Positions 42,738 through 55,300 of a stretch of 64,000 nucleotides of DNA are shown one piece after another (positions within the stretch are counted from its first letter, which is position 1; every line of letters begins with the position of its first letter). The position numbers and the translations under genes are program-made. This stretch comes from Cryphonectria parasitica EP155. Taxonomy: Eukaryota > Ascomycota > Sordariomycetes > Diaporthales > Cryphonectriaceae. The DNA is taken from assembly GCF_011745365.1 (NCBI RefSeq), contig NW_024468913.1, forward strand, positions 4,273,671 to 4,337,670. Reading direction: 5' to 3'. Below the pieces are notes generated by a model. The model saw only the letters and a list, made by a program, of their open reading frames with translations. It did no database searches and had not been told where the DNA came from.

Positions 42738-45700
42738 ATACTGGTTTTCTTTCTTTTCCAATACTTAGCTACTCTTTTCTAAGCGTTCTTAATATTCTTC
42801 TATAATTTTCATGAATTTTTGCTTGCTGAATAATCTTTCTACTTAATAAGATATTCCCTTGTATTATCTGTGCTTCTGTGCTTAAGAATCTTCTCTATTT
42901 TATATTCTGGTTCATTGTTTTCCACTTCTGCTGTATTATCTATTAGTATTTCCTGTGCTGCTAGTTCTAGTAGTAAAATGTAAAAGATTGAATATATTCT
43001 TATTTCATAAGATAATACTAACTTGTAATTAATTAGGAAGATTTGTTGCAAGATTTTGAATAGTTCTAATTTCTTATAATTAAGCTTATTACTGGATTTA
43101 ATTATTTTAATATTTTTTCGAAGTAAATAGATCTTATCTTCCTTCTATAGGATTAGTTTCTCAATTCTTTTGAAGTTTGTATACTACATTATTCGTTCTT
43201 AAATGAATTATAATTCTGATTGGAGTTCCTCCTAAACTTTCTTAATCTTCTTAATTCTTTTATTTGCAGCTTCTGCATCTGCTTCTTATAGTATCTTGTA
43301 ATAAGCTGTTGGATTGTATTCGTAAAGTATGAAGAATAATGATTTCTTTGTTATGCTTATATCTGTACTATTATAAGCAAACTGTATAAGAGATAATAAA
43401 TCAATCTAGTTGTTCTATTTCTAGTTGATATAATATTGAAGATATTATTTAATAATCTGATTTATTCTTTCTATTTATTTGTTTGTTTACAAATGAAATG
43501 CTATAAATATTCTATAATATATTCCAAGCTATTTTATAAGCAAAGTTCAAAACTTTGAATTGAACTTTCTATTTCTATTAGAGATTACTTTCTCTAGCAT
43601 ACTATAGTTAGCGATAATCATTCTGAGGAATGCATATATAAATTCCTCTACTGTACTGCTTTCCTTATAAGAGAGAAAATAAGCATACTTGCTCAGTTTG
43701 CAAATCATTACTAGAATGCTATTATATTGCATCTTAGTTAAGAGTTTTTATAAAAGAAATAGCTTGATAATAAAGTTTAGACTAATGAATTGCTAAATAG
43801 TTATAAGTATTAGTAAGAAGTATAGTAGTTTATAAGGCTTATATCTTTCTGCTTTATTCTTTTTGCAGCTATTGCATTGTTATAAAATACTTTCAATTCT
43901 TTTCCTAAAACCTAGTAAATTCCAATATCTTTTAATGCATTTGTAAATTGCTCTAACTCTCTGATATTCATGTGCAAGCGCATTATATACATTCTTAATA
44001 TAATTATCTTATTCGTCTGAAGTTATTGATTCTGAATTCTTCTCCGAGGATTCAATTCTGAAAGCAGTATTTAGTTCTCTATATATATTAATGAGATTTT
44101 CTAACTTGTTCTAAGCGAAGATATTCTATATATTTAAGGAATCTGCATCTTGATAATCTGATTTTCTGCTGAGAACATCTGCTCGTCTGTTTTCTAAGCT
44201 TTTATAGTATACAATCTTGAAATCGAATTATAAGAGAAATTCTGCTTATCTAACTTATTGCTTATTCAAGACTTTAATTATTATAAATGTAATTAGATTC
44301 TTATAATTCAAGTAAACTATAATTGGATATTGTATGCTAATAAGATAGTATTGCTATTTCTCGAAAGCTTTTACTATTGTTATGAGTTTCTGATTAGGGA
44401 TTCTGTAGTTAATTTCTGAGCTATTCAACTTTTTCAAGAAATTGCTTATAATCTTCAAATGTTCTTAATTATCTTGCTAACCAAGTTATTCTCTAAGTGC
44501 ATATTCTAATACATCAGTTTTAATTTCAAAGAGTTTGTAAAGATCTGCTTTATACAGAACTAGCTCTAAGATAATATACTTAATAATCTTATTAAAAGCT
44601 TCTTATGCTTTGAAGATTTATTTGAAGAATTAATTCTTTTTGATAAGATTTATAAAAGAATGTATAATCTAGCTATAGTTCTTAATGAACTGCTTGTAAA
44701 AGTTAATATATTCAAGGAAAAATCTAATATTTCTAATATTTCTGAGAATTAGCTAGTTTCTAATAGCTTCTATCTTATTCTTCTGTAGCTTAATATATTC
44801 CAGCTTGATTGTGAATCCGAGATAGTTAACTTTTTGTATATAAAAGTAGCTCTTTGCAAGTTTCATAAGAAGTTTTGCATCTTGAAGCGTTCGCAATACT
44901 ATTTCCACGTATTTCTTATATTTTTCCAATATTCAAGAGTAAATAAGGATATTATCAAGATAAGCAATGATGAACTGATTCAGATGCTTGCATAAAATGT
45001 AATTAATTATTTTCTAAAACGAAGCTAGGATATTTATTAAGCTAAAAAGCATAACCAAATATTCGTAATATCTGTAGCGTATTCTGAAAGCAGTTTTCTA
45101 TTCTTCTTCTTTCTTTATTCTGATCAGATTATAAGCTTCTTTTAGATTTAGAGCTATAAACCATTATACTCCTTGCAATCTATCTTGTAATTTCTTAATA
45201 AATAGCAATGAATATCAGTTCTTAATCATAATATTATTGAGTTGCTTGTAATTAATATATAGCTTAAGCTTGCTATTTTTCTTAGGTATAAACAGAATAG
45301 AATATCCTGCTGGTAATTGCAATGATTATATATATTCTTTCTTAAGATTTTCGTTGAGATACTCTCTAAATATCTCTAGCTATGCTTTATCTAATCTATA
45401 GATAAAGAAGAATTTGAGCTATTTCCCTTTTTATAGCAGGATTTTGTAATTATATAAGCTATATTCTAGCAATCCTGTATTCAATTCTTTCTGAAACAGT
45501 TTCTTGAACTTATGATATTCTCATAATATGTTTGCAAGTATTGATTCTAATTCTTATATTGTTTCTGCTATCTGAAGGAATAGTAGATACTGTTAAGCAT
45601 GCTTCTTTTCATTCATTGTTTTTGGTAATGTTTTTGAAAGCTTTGAGCGTTTGCTCCGAGCTGAATTAAGCGCTTGAGAGCTTAGTTTCAAGATTTTTTC

Positions 45701-48546
45701 TGTATAGTTCTATAATTCACATTCTGAAGCTTTTCCTTATTGCTCTAAAGCGGACTAACTTGCTGAAAGCCTTGCTTCTGTTGTTCTGCTAACCTGTTAG
45801 TACTCTAGCACTATTTGAGTTTGCTTGTTACTAGATTTTTCTTCTTAAACTGCTAGCTCTGCTGGTTTGAAAGTATGTAAGAAGTTGTATAAAGCTTCTT
45901 TTCTTAAGTATTCTTCAATTACTAGCTTCGATTCTATGCTATTAATTATAACTATTTCTCTAGATACAGCTTGTTTCTATAAGAGCTAGCTAATAATTCA
46001 ATCAATTCGAGGATTGTATTCCTTAAGCTATAAAAGTCTTATAATCAGCTTATGCTATGCTATATCTGTAATATCAAAAGAAATCTGAATTGTATATCTC
46101 TGAATCAAAACAGATAAGTAATCAGTTTCCTTATTGATTACTCCTTGGTTATATGCAACAGATTGTTCTTTTATGGTGCTGAGGATGTAAGGGCGCTTCT
46201 TTCATTTCTATTATAATTGTATCTGATTGATAATATATGAGAATATAAAGTTTTCCTGAGTACTATTATTTAATAGTATGCTATATTTGTATTCTTGAAT
46301 GTATATATTAAACTTGATATAAGCATAATCCGTTTTAAAAGCTTTATATAGAAACTATTTCAGTCTAATCATCTGCAGTTTCTTTACAAGCAATCCTATT
46401 CTTTTGGATTTATTAAGAACTACTTATTCTTCTGAGCTTGCTTCGCTGCTTCTTAAGCAAGCTTCTTAGCTTGCTTTTGCCTATATTATTATTATTTCTA
46501 GTCTTTCTTCTATTAATACTAGTTGCAAATCTTATTATTAATATAAATCATGCAGAATATCGTTTTGCATTGCTATTATTTTATCTTTTTATTTATACAT
46601 TGTATAAGGCAATTATTCGGTAGTCTGATATATGCATTATAATATTGCTTATTGAGAATCTCTCTAAAGCAGAGTTTCTGTTCTTCAATAGCCTGAAGAA
46701 TTTGTTCTGATTCTCTAATAGGGAATTATTTGTATTGCATCTTGTTTGAGAAATGCATTCTGCAGCTGTAATAGGTATAGAAGATTTAAGCTAATTTGTA
46801 ATATAAATTATGAAGTAAGCTGATTCAAGGATTCTTATCTTCTTATACTTTAATGTTCTGCAAGGGAATATAGGTGAAAAGTTTCTCTAGTTCTATCCTA
46901 TAAACGAGATATTTAACTTATATTGTTTTCTTATTCTACTCAATACTAAAGAAAAACTTTTCTATAGATTTCTTGAATTTATTGTTTATAGAAAATTCTA
47001 GTAAATTATTAGATTATTCGTTCTAGCTTAATCTTTCTGTTACTTGAAAAGCATTTTCAGTATTATTTAGATATTTATACTAATAATCAAGAGAATATTA
47101 TTCTTTATTCATTTCTCTGATTATAGTATTTGATGCAGATGATAAGGAATGATGAAGAATACTATTATTAAGCTCTTTCTCTAGCGCCTGAATGCTTTAT
47201 TCAGTAATATTGAAGCAGTTCAAGTTATTGCTGCTCATAATTATGCTGAGCATATACTCTCATCCTGCTATCGCTATCTACCTGCAGCGCTGAAGCTTCT
47301 GAGAGAACTATTCTGAATCTTTCTTACTCAAGAAATATATTAAGCAGTTATTATTATAGCAGAATATCTAGCTAAGACTTCTATAATCAATAGAATCCAA
47401 TACTTGCTCCAAGAGAATATTTTTGCTCAGTTAATTGAATTTCTATCATTAAGCAATATTCATCTAGCATTCTTTCTAAACTAGTTACTATTTATTCTTC
47501 CGAAGTTAATAGCAGTTATATACAATATATTCTTGTTTATTGCAGTTGTAGCAAGTAATACTATTCCTCTTGCTATACTGCTTGCTAGTAGTATTGAGCT
47601 CTATAAAACTAGCATGCATAGTGCTGCTCTAAGCTATATTGCTATACTGTCTGCTATTCTTATTTTGAAGTTTCTTGCTTATATTAGCTAGAAATCTTCA
47701 AATCTAACTTCCTTCCTTCTTGAACTTCTCTATCCGTTATTCATATAAACAGTTATTAATGCAGATAGCTTAATTAAAGAATATTGCAAAGTTTTCTAAC
47801 TAATTCTGCTTAGAGATTTCATCTTTAATATTATTCTTAAATTCCTTATAATAATATTTCATAAGATTCTTATCTTTCTACAAGAATCTTGCTAAGAATT
47901 GCTTAAATCTAATTATATAAGCAGAAGCTAACTTAGTCTGCTTAAAGTTCATAAGCTGCTAAGCTGTAATACATTCTTCGTTAGAATTATCAAAGATTTT
48001 CTTAAAAGCTTTCTCAAAGCTTTCAAAAGAATTAAACATATTCTTAGTATTCTGAGTATATATATTGAGATTGTTCTGATATTCCAAGTAGTTATATAGA
48101 GAAAGCTTGTATTAGATAAGAATATTCTTCTTGAGATAAGTTCTTGCAAGAATAATCTTCTTAGATTTCATAATAAACTGGATTGTATAATGCAAAAAGT
48201 ATACTCTGCAATAAGTAAGAAATCTATATAGCATTTTCTGATTGCTATTATATATAGCAAGCTTATTCATCTTATATACCTTCTCAGCACTACTAATAAC
48301 TGCAGAGGTAAACTGCGCTTGCTAAGCTTGTTGAGCTAGCTAAGCTTGCTAATTAGCAATAATAATGCTCTAAGCTTGCTATTATTCATACAGATTCTGA
48401 ATATGCTGAGTAAGCTAATATATCTAGTTAATCAGTTCTTCCTAAGTAGAAATATATGAGAATAAAGAGATTCCTGAAGAAGCTATTATATTCCGTATTA
48501 CTCAAGAAGATAATACTAAACTGTTCTTAAATAAGAATTATCAAAA
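42738..48546 (-). pseudogene. Gypsy gag-pol remnant in E2
   Basis: Minus strand, RIP-degraded. Reverse transcriptase is recognisable at about 45,310-44,920: ILFIPKKNSKLKLYINYKQL, then VMLFSLINILASF, then AYLDNILIYS, in which the catalytic YLDD has become YLDN. RNase H and spacer follow (about 44,300-44,100, with ADVLSRKSDYQDADSL). The integrase zinc region is at about 43,900 (CNSCKKNKAERYKPY), and the core at 43732-43547 reads MQYNSILVMICKLSKYAYFL. Gag should lie at about 48,300-47,000, but is too worn to delimit. The RT-before-integrase order makes this Ty3/gypsy. Confidence 0.85.
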
Positions 48547-48988
48547 TGTAATAAGCACTACAGTAATTCGAAGATTTCTAAATATACAAAGAGTTTATAC
48601 TAACAAAAGCAGTATCAAAGTATCAAGTTTTTGAATATAGAACTATACAAGTTCTAATAAGCAATGCAAGTATTCACTGCCTTTAAAGCTACTCAGTATA
48701 TCAAACTGAATACTTAGATTAATAACTGAAGAACTATCTAAAGAAAATCTATCTAATAGTAAGAAATGTAAACTTTCATATACTTGGTTCTTTAGTTCAG
48801 ATAGATAGGATTGATGCTAATTCTATCGATTTTCTTATTGATGGGATAGATGTTAACTATATCTATCCGCTAATAACTCTATTTCTGAGTTATGTAATTG
48901 ATACTTTGTTAGAACGTTGAATCCTTAACACCTAGTCTCTGTTACTCGTGACCTGTTCTGTGACCTGCATGTTGAATGAGTTATAACA
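48547..48988 (-). repeat. E2 5' LTR
   Basis: 442 bp, TGTAATAAGC...GTTATAACA, same length as 41579-42020; followed by TTTCT. Confidence 0.9.
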
Positions 48989-48993
48989 TTTCT

Positions 48994-51211
48994 ATACTGC
49001 TAGTTCTAGCAATAAAATATAGAAAACTAAGTATATTCTTATTCTATAAGATAATGCTAACTTATAATTAACTAAGAAGATTTATTGCAAGATTTTGAAG
49101 AGTTTCAGTTTTTTGTAATCAAGTTTATTGCTAAGCTTGATTATTTTAATATTTTTTCGAAGTAGATAGACTTTATCTTTCTTCTGTAAGATTAGTTTCT
49201 TAATTCTTTTAGAGTTTGTATACTGCATTATTTATTCTTGAATAAATTGTAATTCTGATCGGAATTCCTTTTAAACTTTCTTAATCTTCTTAATTCTTTT
49301 ATCTGCAGCTTCTGCATCTGCTTTTAATAATGCTTCATAATAAGCTATTAGATTATATCTATAGAGTATAAAGAATAATAACTTCTTTATTATACTTATA
49401 TTTATGCTATTATAAGCGAATTATATAAGAGATAATAAATTAATTTAGTTATTCTGTTTCTAATTAATATAATATTAAAAGTATTATTTAATAATCTAAT
49501 TTATTCTTTCTATTTATTTATCTGTTTATAAATGAAATGCTATAGATATTCTATAATATATTCCGAGTTGTTTTATAAGCAAAGTTCAAAACTTCGAATT
49601 AAACTTTTTATTTCTATTAGAGATTACTTCTTCTAGTATGCTATAGTTAGTAATAATCATTCTAAGAAATGCATATACAAGTTTCTCTGCTATACTGCTT
49701 TTCTTATAAAGGAGAAAATAAGCATATTTGCTTAATCTATAAATTACTATTAGAATGCTATTATATTATACTTTAGTTAAGAATTCTTGTAAAAGAAATA
49801 GCTTAATAATGAAGTTTAAACTAATAGATTGCTAAACAATTATAAATACTAATAAGGAATGCAGTAGTTTATAAAGCTTATATCTTTCTGCTTTATTCTT
49901 TTTGCAGCTATTATATTATTATAGAATGCTTTCAATTCTTTTTCTAAGATCTAGTAAATTTCAGTATCTTTTAATACATTTATAGATTACTCTAACTCTC
50001 TAATGCTTATATGCTAATATACTGTATATATTCTTAATATAGTTGTTTTATTCATTTAGAATTATTAATTCTGAATTTCTTTCTAAGGATTTGATTCTAA
50101 AAGCAGCATTTAGTTCTCTGTATATATTAATAAGATTTTCTAACTCGTTTTAGATAAAGATATTCTATATATCCAAGGAATCTGTATCTCAATAGTCTGA
50201 TTTTCTGCTAAGAGCATTTGCTTATTTGTTTTCTGAGCTTTTGCAGTATATAATCTTGAAGTTGAATTGTAAGAGGAATTCTGCTTATCTAACTTATTGC
50301 TTATTCAAAATCTTGATTATTATAAATATAATTAAATTCTTATAATCTGAGTAAACTATAATCAGATATTATATGCTAATAAAATAGTATTATTACTCTT
50401 TAAAAGCTTTTATTATTGCTATGAGTTTCTGATTAGGGATTCTGTAATTGATTTCTGAGCTATTTAACTTTTTTGAGAAATTGCTTATAATTCTTAGATA
50501 TTCTTAATTATCTTGCTAGCTAAATTGTTTTCTGAATGCATATTCTAATACATTAGTTTTAATTTTAAAGAATTTATAAAGATTTGCTTTATATAGAACT
50601 AGCTCTGAGATGATATGCTTAATAATCTCATTAAAAGCTTTTTATACTTTGGAGATTTATTTAAAGAGCTGCTTCTTTTTGATAAGATTTGTAAGAGGAT
50701 ATATAATTCAGTTATAATTCTTAATGAACTGCTTATAGAAGTTGATATATCCGAGGAAAGATCTAATATTTCTAATATTCCTGGAAACTAGCTAATTTCT
50801 AATAGCTTCTACTTTATCTTTCTATAGCTTAATGCATCCTGGCTTAATTATAAATTCGAGATAGTTAACTTTTTGTATATAAAAGTAGCTCTTTGCAAGC
50901 TTTATAAGAAGCTTCGCATTCTGAAGTATTTGCAATATTATTTCTATATATTTCTTATATTCTTTCAATATTCAAGAATAAATAAGAATATTATTAAGAT
51001 AAGCAATGATAAACTGATTTAGATGCTTGTATAGAATATGATTAATTATTTTCTGAAATGAAGCTGAAGCATTTGTTAAATCAAAGAATATAATCAAATA
51101 TTTATAGTATTCGTAGCATATTCTGAAAGCAGTTTTCTATTCTTCTCCTTTTTTTATTCTAATTAGATTATAAGCTTCTTTTAGATCTAGAACTGTAAAC
51201 TATTATATTTC
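48994..51211 (-). pseudogene. E1 pol remnant, middle part (integrase to RT)
   Basis: Collinear with E2 from about 42,950 to 45,180. It covers the 3' pol region, the integrase core (about 49,780-49,590), RNase H and the RT active-site region (about 50,985, with YLDD degraded to YLNN). It breaks at the E3 insertion point and resumes at 61,829. Confidence 0.8.
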
Positions 51212-51216
51212 TTGCA

Positions 51217-51659
51217 TGTAATAAGCACTGCAGCAATCCGAAGATTCCTAAGTACACGAAGAGGTTTATACTAACAAGAGCAATATCAAAGTATCAAGTT
51301 CTTAAATACGGAACCATACAAGTCCTAATAAGCAATGCAAGTATTCACTGCCTTTGAAGCTACTCAGTATATAAAACTGAATACTTAGATTGATAACTGA
51401 AGAACTATCTAAAGGAAATCTATCTGATAGTAAGAAATGTAAACCTTTATATACTTAGTTCTTCAGTCCGAATAGATAGGATTGATATTAACTCTATCGA
51501 TTTCTTTATTAACAGGATAAATATTAATTATATCTATCCGCTAATAACTCTAACTCTGAATTATATAATCAATGCTTTATTAAAATATTGAATTCTTAAT
51601 ACCTGATTTCTGTTACTCATGATCTATTCTATAATCTGCATATTAGATAAGTTATAATA
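51217..51659 (-). repeat. E3 3' LTR
   Basis: 443 bp, TGTAATAAGC...GTTATAATA; preceded by TTGCA. Confidence 0.9.
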
Positions 51660-51749
51660 TTATCTTCTTTCTATCAGTTATTATTTCTAATAATCTTTTG
51701 TAAATACTCTAGCAAATCTTTCATCTATAATCTTGCCTTCTTAATCAAG

Positions 51750-52376
51750 ATATCGAATAGAGTTAATTCTTATTGTATTGCTAAGCTTTATTCTTATTCT
51801 TTGCAGAAATCATCTCTTCTTTCTGCTATAGCTATCTTCAGTTCTCTTTTGCTTATACTTTGCTTATACTGCAAAGATTACAATCTTTTAGCTGAATGCA
51901 AGATTGCTAAATCCGAATCTTTCCGTTATCAGATCTGCATACATCTAAGTTTATCAAATTGCAACGTTTGTAGCCTGATATCTGCACAATTGAATCATAT
52001 AATCGCTCAATATTATTGCTTGAAAGCGAAGATAAAAACGATTGAAAAGGAAGCTGCTAAGCTGAATGCTAAACTTCTTAAGCTATATAAGCAGAAAAGA
52101 ATGTAATATGAAAAGATAATGTATACTGTTTATTAGAATATTAATAATGTAAAGGAATTGGAAAGAATAGAAGCAGAGGAGCAGGCTTGCATTGCTGCTG
52201 GAATTCGTTCTATAGTTATAGAGAAATCTGCTATAATTGCTAGAGATTCTTCTTTTGAAAGTTTTGATTGGAATTCCGTGAATATAGGGAATGCAGTAGT
52301 AGATTGATTGGGTTTTCTGAAAAGCGAGATTTCTGAGGCTCTTGGATCTCGGTTTGGAATGGAGCGATTATCTTAG
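51750..52376 (+). pseudogene. Antisense ORF of gypsy family, copy in E3
   Basis: Collinear with 42,111-42,737; the start ATG appears as ATA. This copy keeps the longest open run (51801-52106, 101 codons), including LLAECKIAKSESFRYQICIH, then LKAKIKTIEKEAAKLNAKLL, and later RDSSFESFDWNSVNIGNAVV and the final MERLS. It has a predicted coiled-coil middle. Function unknown. Confidence 0.55.
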
Positions 52377-55300
52377 ATGCTAGCTTTTCCTTTTCCAATA
52401 TTCAGCTACTCTTTCTTAAGCATTCTTAACATTCTTTCATAATTCTCATGAGTTTTCGCTTGCTGAATAGCCTTTTCATTTAACAAGATATTCCCTTATA
52501 TTATCTATACTTCTATACTTGAGAATCTTTTCCACCTCATACTCTGATTCATTGTTTTCCACTTCTGCTGTATTATCTATTAATATTTCCTATACTGCTA
52601 GTTCTAGCAGTGAAATGTAGAAAACTGGATATATTCTCATTTTATAAGATAATGCTAACTTGTAGTTAACTAGGAAAATCTGTTGCAAGATTTTGAAAGA
52701 TTCTAACTTCTTATAGTTGAATTTGTTGCTGGATTTGATTGTTTTAATGTTTTTCCGAAGTAGATAGATCTTATCTCCTTTCTGTAGAATTGGTTCCTCA
52801 ATTCTCTTGGAGTTTGCATACTGCATTATTTGTTCTTGAATGAATTGTAATTCTGATTAGAATTCTTTCTGAATTTTCTTAATCTTTTTAATTCTTTTAT
52901 TTGCAGCTTCTGCATCTGCTTTTAGCAATGCTTCATAATAAGCTATTGGATTGTATCTATAGAGTATGAAGAATGATGATTTCTTTATTATGCTTATATC
53001 TGCGCTATTATAAGCGAATTATGCAAGAAGTAATAGATTAACTCAGTTGTTCTGTTTCTGATTGATATAGTATTGAAGGTATTGTTTAACAACTTAATTC
53101 ATTTTTTCTGTTTGTTTATCTATCTACAGATGAAATGCTGTAGATATTCTATGGTATATTCTGAGCTGTTTTATGAGTAAAGTTCAAAATTTCGAGTTGA
53201 ACTTTCTATTTCTATTGAAAATTACTTCTTCTGATATGCTATAGTTAGCAATAATTATTCTGAGGAATGTATATACAAGTTTCTCTGCTATACTGCTTTC
53301 CTTATAAGGAAGAAAGTAAGCATACTTGCTTAGTTTGCAAACTATTACTAAAATGCTATTATATTGCATTTTAGTTAAGAGTTTTCATAAGAGAGATAGC
53401 TTGATAATAAAGTCTAGATTAATGAATTGCTAAATAGTTATAAGTATTGATAAGGAATGCAGTAGTTTATAAAGCTTATATCTTTCTGCTTTATTCTTCT
53501 TGCAGCTATTGCATTATTATAGAATGCTCTCAATTCTTTTCTTAAGATCTAATAGATTCCAGTATCTTTTAATGCATTCGTAGGTTGCTCTAACTTCTTG
53601 ATATTCATATACTGGTATATTATATATATTTCTGATATAGCTATCTTATTTGTTCGGAATTATTAATTCTGAATCTCTTTCCGAAGGTTCGATTCTAAGA
53701 GCAGCATTCAGTTCTTTATATGCATTAATAAGATTTCCTGATTTATCTTAAGCAAAGATATTCTATATATTCGAAGAGTCTGCATCTTGATAATCTAATC
53801 TTCTGCTAAGAGCATCTGCTCATTCATTCTCTAAGCCTTTGCAGTATACAATCTTGAAATCGAACTATAAGAGGAATTCTGCCCATCTAACTTGTTTTTT
53901 ATTCAAAACCTTAGTTATTATAAATGTAATCAGATTCTTATAATCCGAGTAAATTATGATTGAATATTATATACTAATAAGATAGTATTGCTACTTCTCG
54001 AAGGCTTTCACTATTGCTATAAGTTTCTGATCAGAAATTCCATAATTAATTTTCAAGCTATTCAACTTCTTTAAGAAGTTGCTTATAATTCTTAGATATT
54101 CTTAGTTATCTTGCTAACCAAGTTGTTCTTCGAATGCATATTCTGATGCATTAGTTTCAATTTTAAAGAATTTATAGAGATCTGCTTTATACAGAACTAG
54201 TTCTGAGGTAATATGCTTAATGATCTTATTGAAAGCTTCTTATGCTTTGAAGATTTATTCGAAAGGCTATTCTTTTTTGATGAAATTTGTAAAAGAGTAT
54301 ACAATTCAGCTGTAGTTCTTAATAAACTGCTTGTAGAAGTTGATATATCCGAGAAAAGATCTAATATCCCTGATGTTTCTAGGAACTAGCCAATTTCTAA
54401 TAGCTTTTACTTTGTTTTTCTATAGCTTAATGCATTCTAGCTTGATTGTAAATCCGAAATAATTGATTTTTTGTATATAAAAGTAGCTCTTTGCGAATTT
54501 CACAAGGAGTTTTGCATCTTGAAGCGTTTGCAATACTGTTTTCACATATTTCTTGTATTCTTCAAGTATTCAAGAATAAATAAGGATATTATCAAGATAA
54601 GCAATAATGAACTGATTCAAGTACTTGTATAGAATGTGATTGATTATTTTCTAGAATGAAGCTAGGGTATTTATTAGACTAAAGAGCATAATTAAATATT
54701 CATAGTGTTTATAGCATATTCTGAAAGCAGTTTTCCATTCTTCTCCTTTCTTTACTCTGATTAGATTATAAGCTTCTTTTAGATTTAGAATTATAAACTA
54801 CTATACTTCTTGCAGCTTATCTCATAATTCCTTGATAAGTAGCAATAGATATTGATTCTTGATTATAATATTGTTAAATTGCTTATAATCAATGCATAGC
54901 TTAAGCTTGCTATTCTTCTTGAGTATAAACAGGATGGGGTATTCTGCTAATAATTGCAATAGTTATATGTATTCTTTCTTAAGATTCTCGTTGAGATACT
55001 TCCTAAGTGCTTCTAGTTATGCTTTATTTAATCTATAGATGAGAAAGAATTTGGACTGTTTCTCTTCTTATAATAGGATCTCGTGATTGTATAAGCTGTA
55101 TTCTAGCAATTCTGTATTCAATTCTTCCTGGAATAGTTTCTTGAACTTGTAATATTCTTGTAATATGTTTGCAAATATTGGTTCTGATTCTTATGCTGTT
55201 TCTGCTATCTGGAGAAATAGTAGATATTATTGAGTATACTTCTTTTCTGATAGCATTTTCAAGAGCCTTGAGCGTTCGCTCCGAGCTGGAGCGAGTGTTT

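Larger units (their letters stand above)
41579..48988 (-). mobile_element. Gypsy element E2, 7,410 bp, inserted in E1
   Basis: Complete from LTR to LTR: 41579-42020 and 48547-48988, both 442 bp, flanked by the 5-bp duplication TTTCT (41574-41578 and 48989-48993). E1 sequence continues smoothly from one side to the other. Pol is on the minus strand; a purine tract on that strand (complement of TTATCTTCCTTCTAT, 42021-42035) adjoins the left LTR, as expected at a 3' end. All reading frames are broken. Confidence 0.92.

Noticed and set aside
46438..46623. Leu/Ile-rich 'membrane protein' ORFs in the AT-rich block (also 55,169, 57,113, 62,183 and 63,077)
   Set aside because: They are opposite to or out of frame with degraded pol/gag, recur at the same place in each gypsy copy, and owe their hydrophobic look to AT-rich codons.
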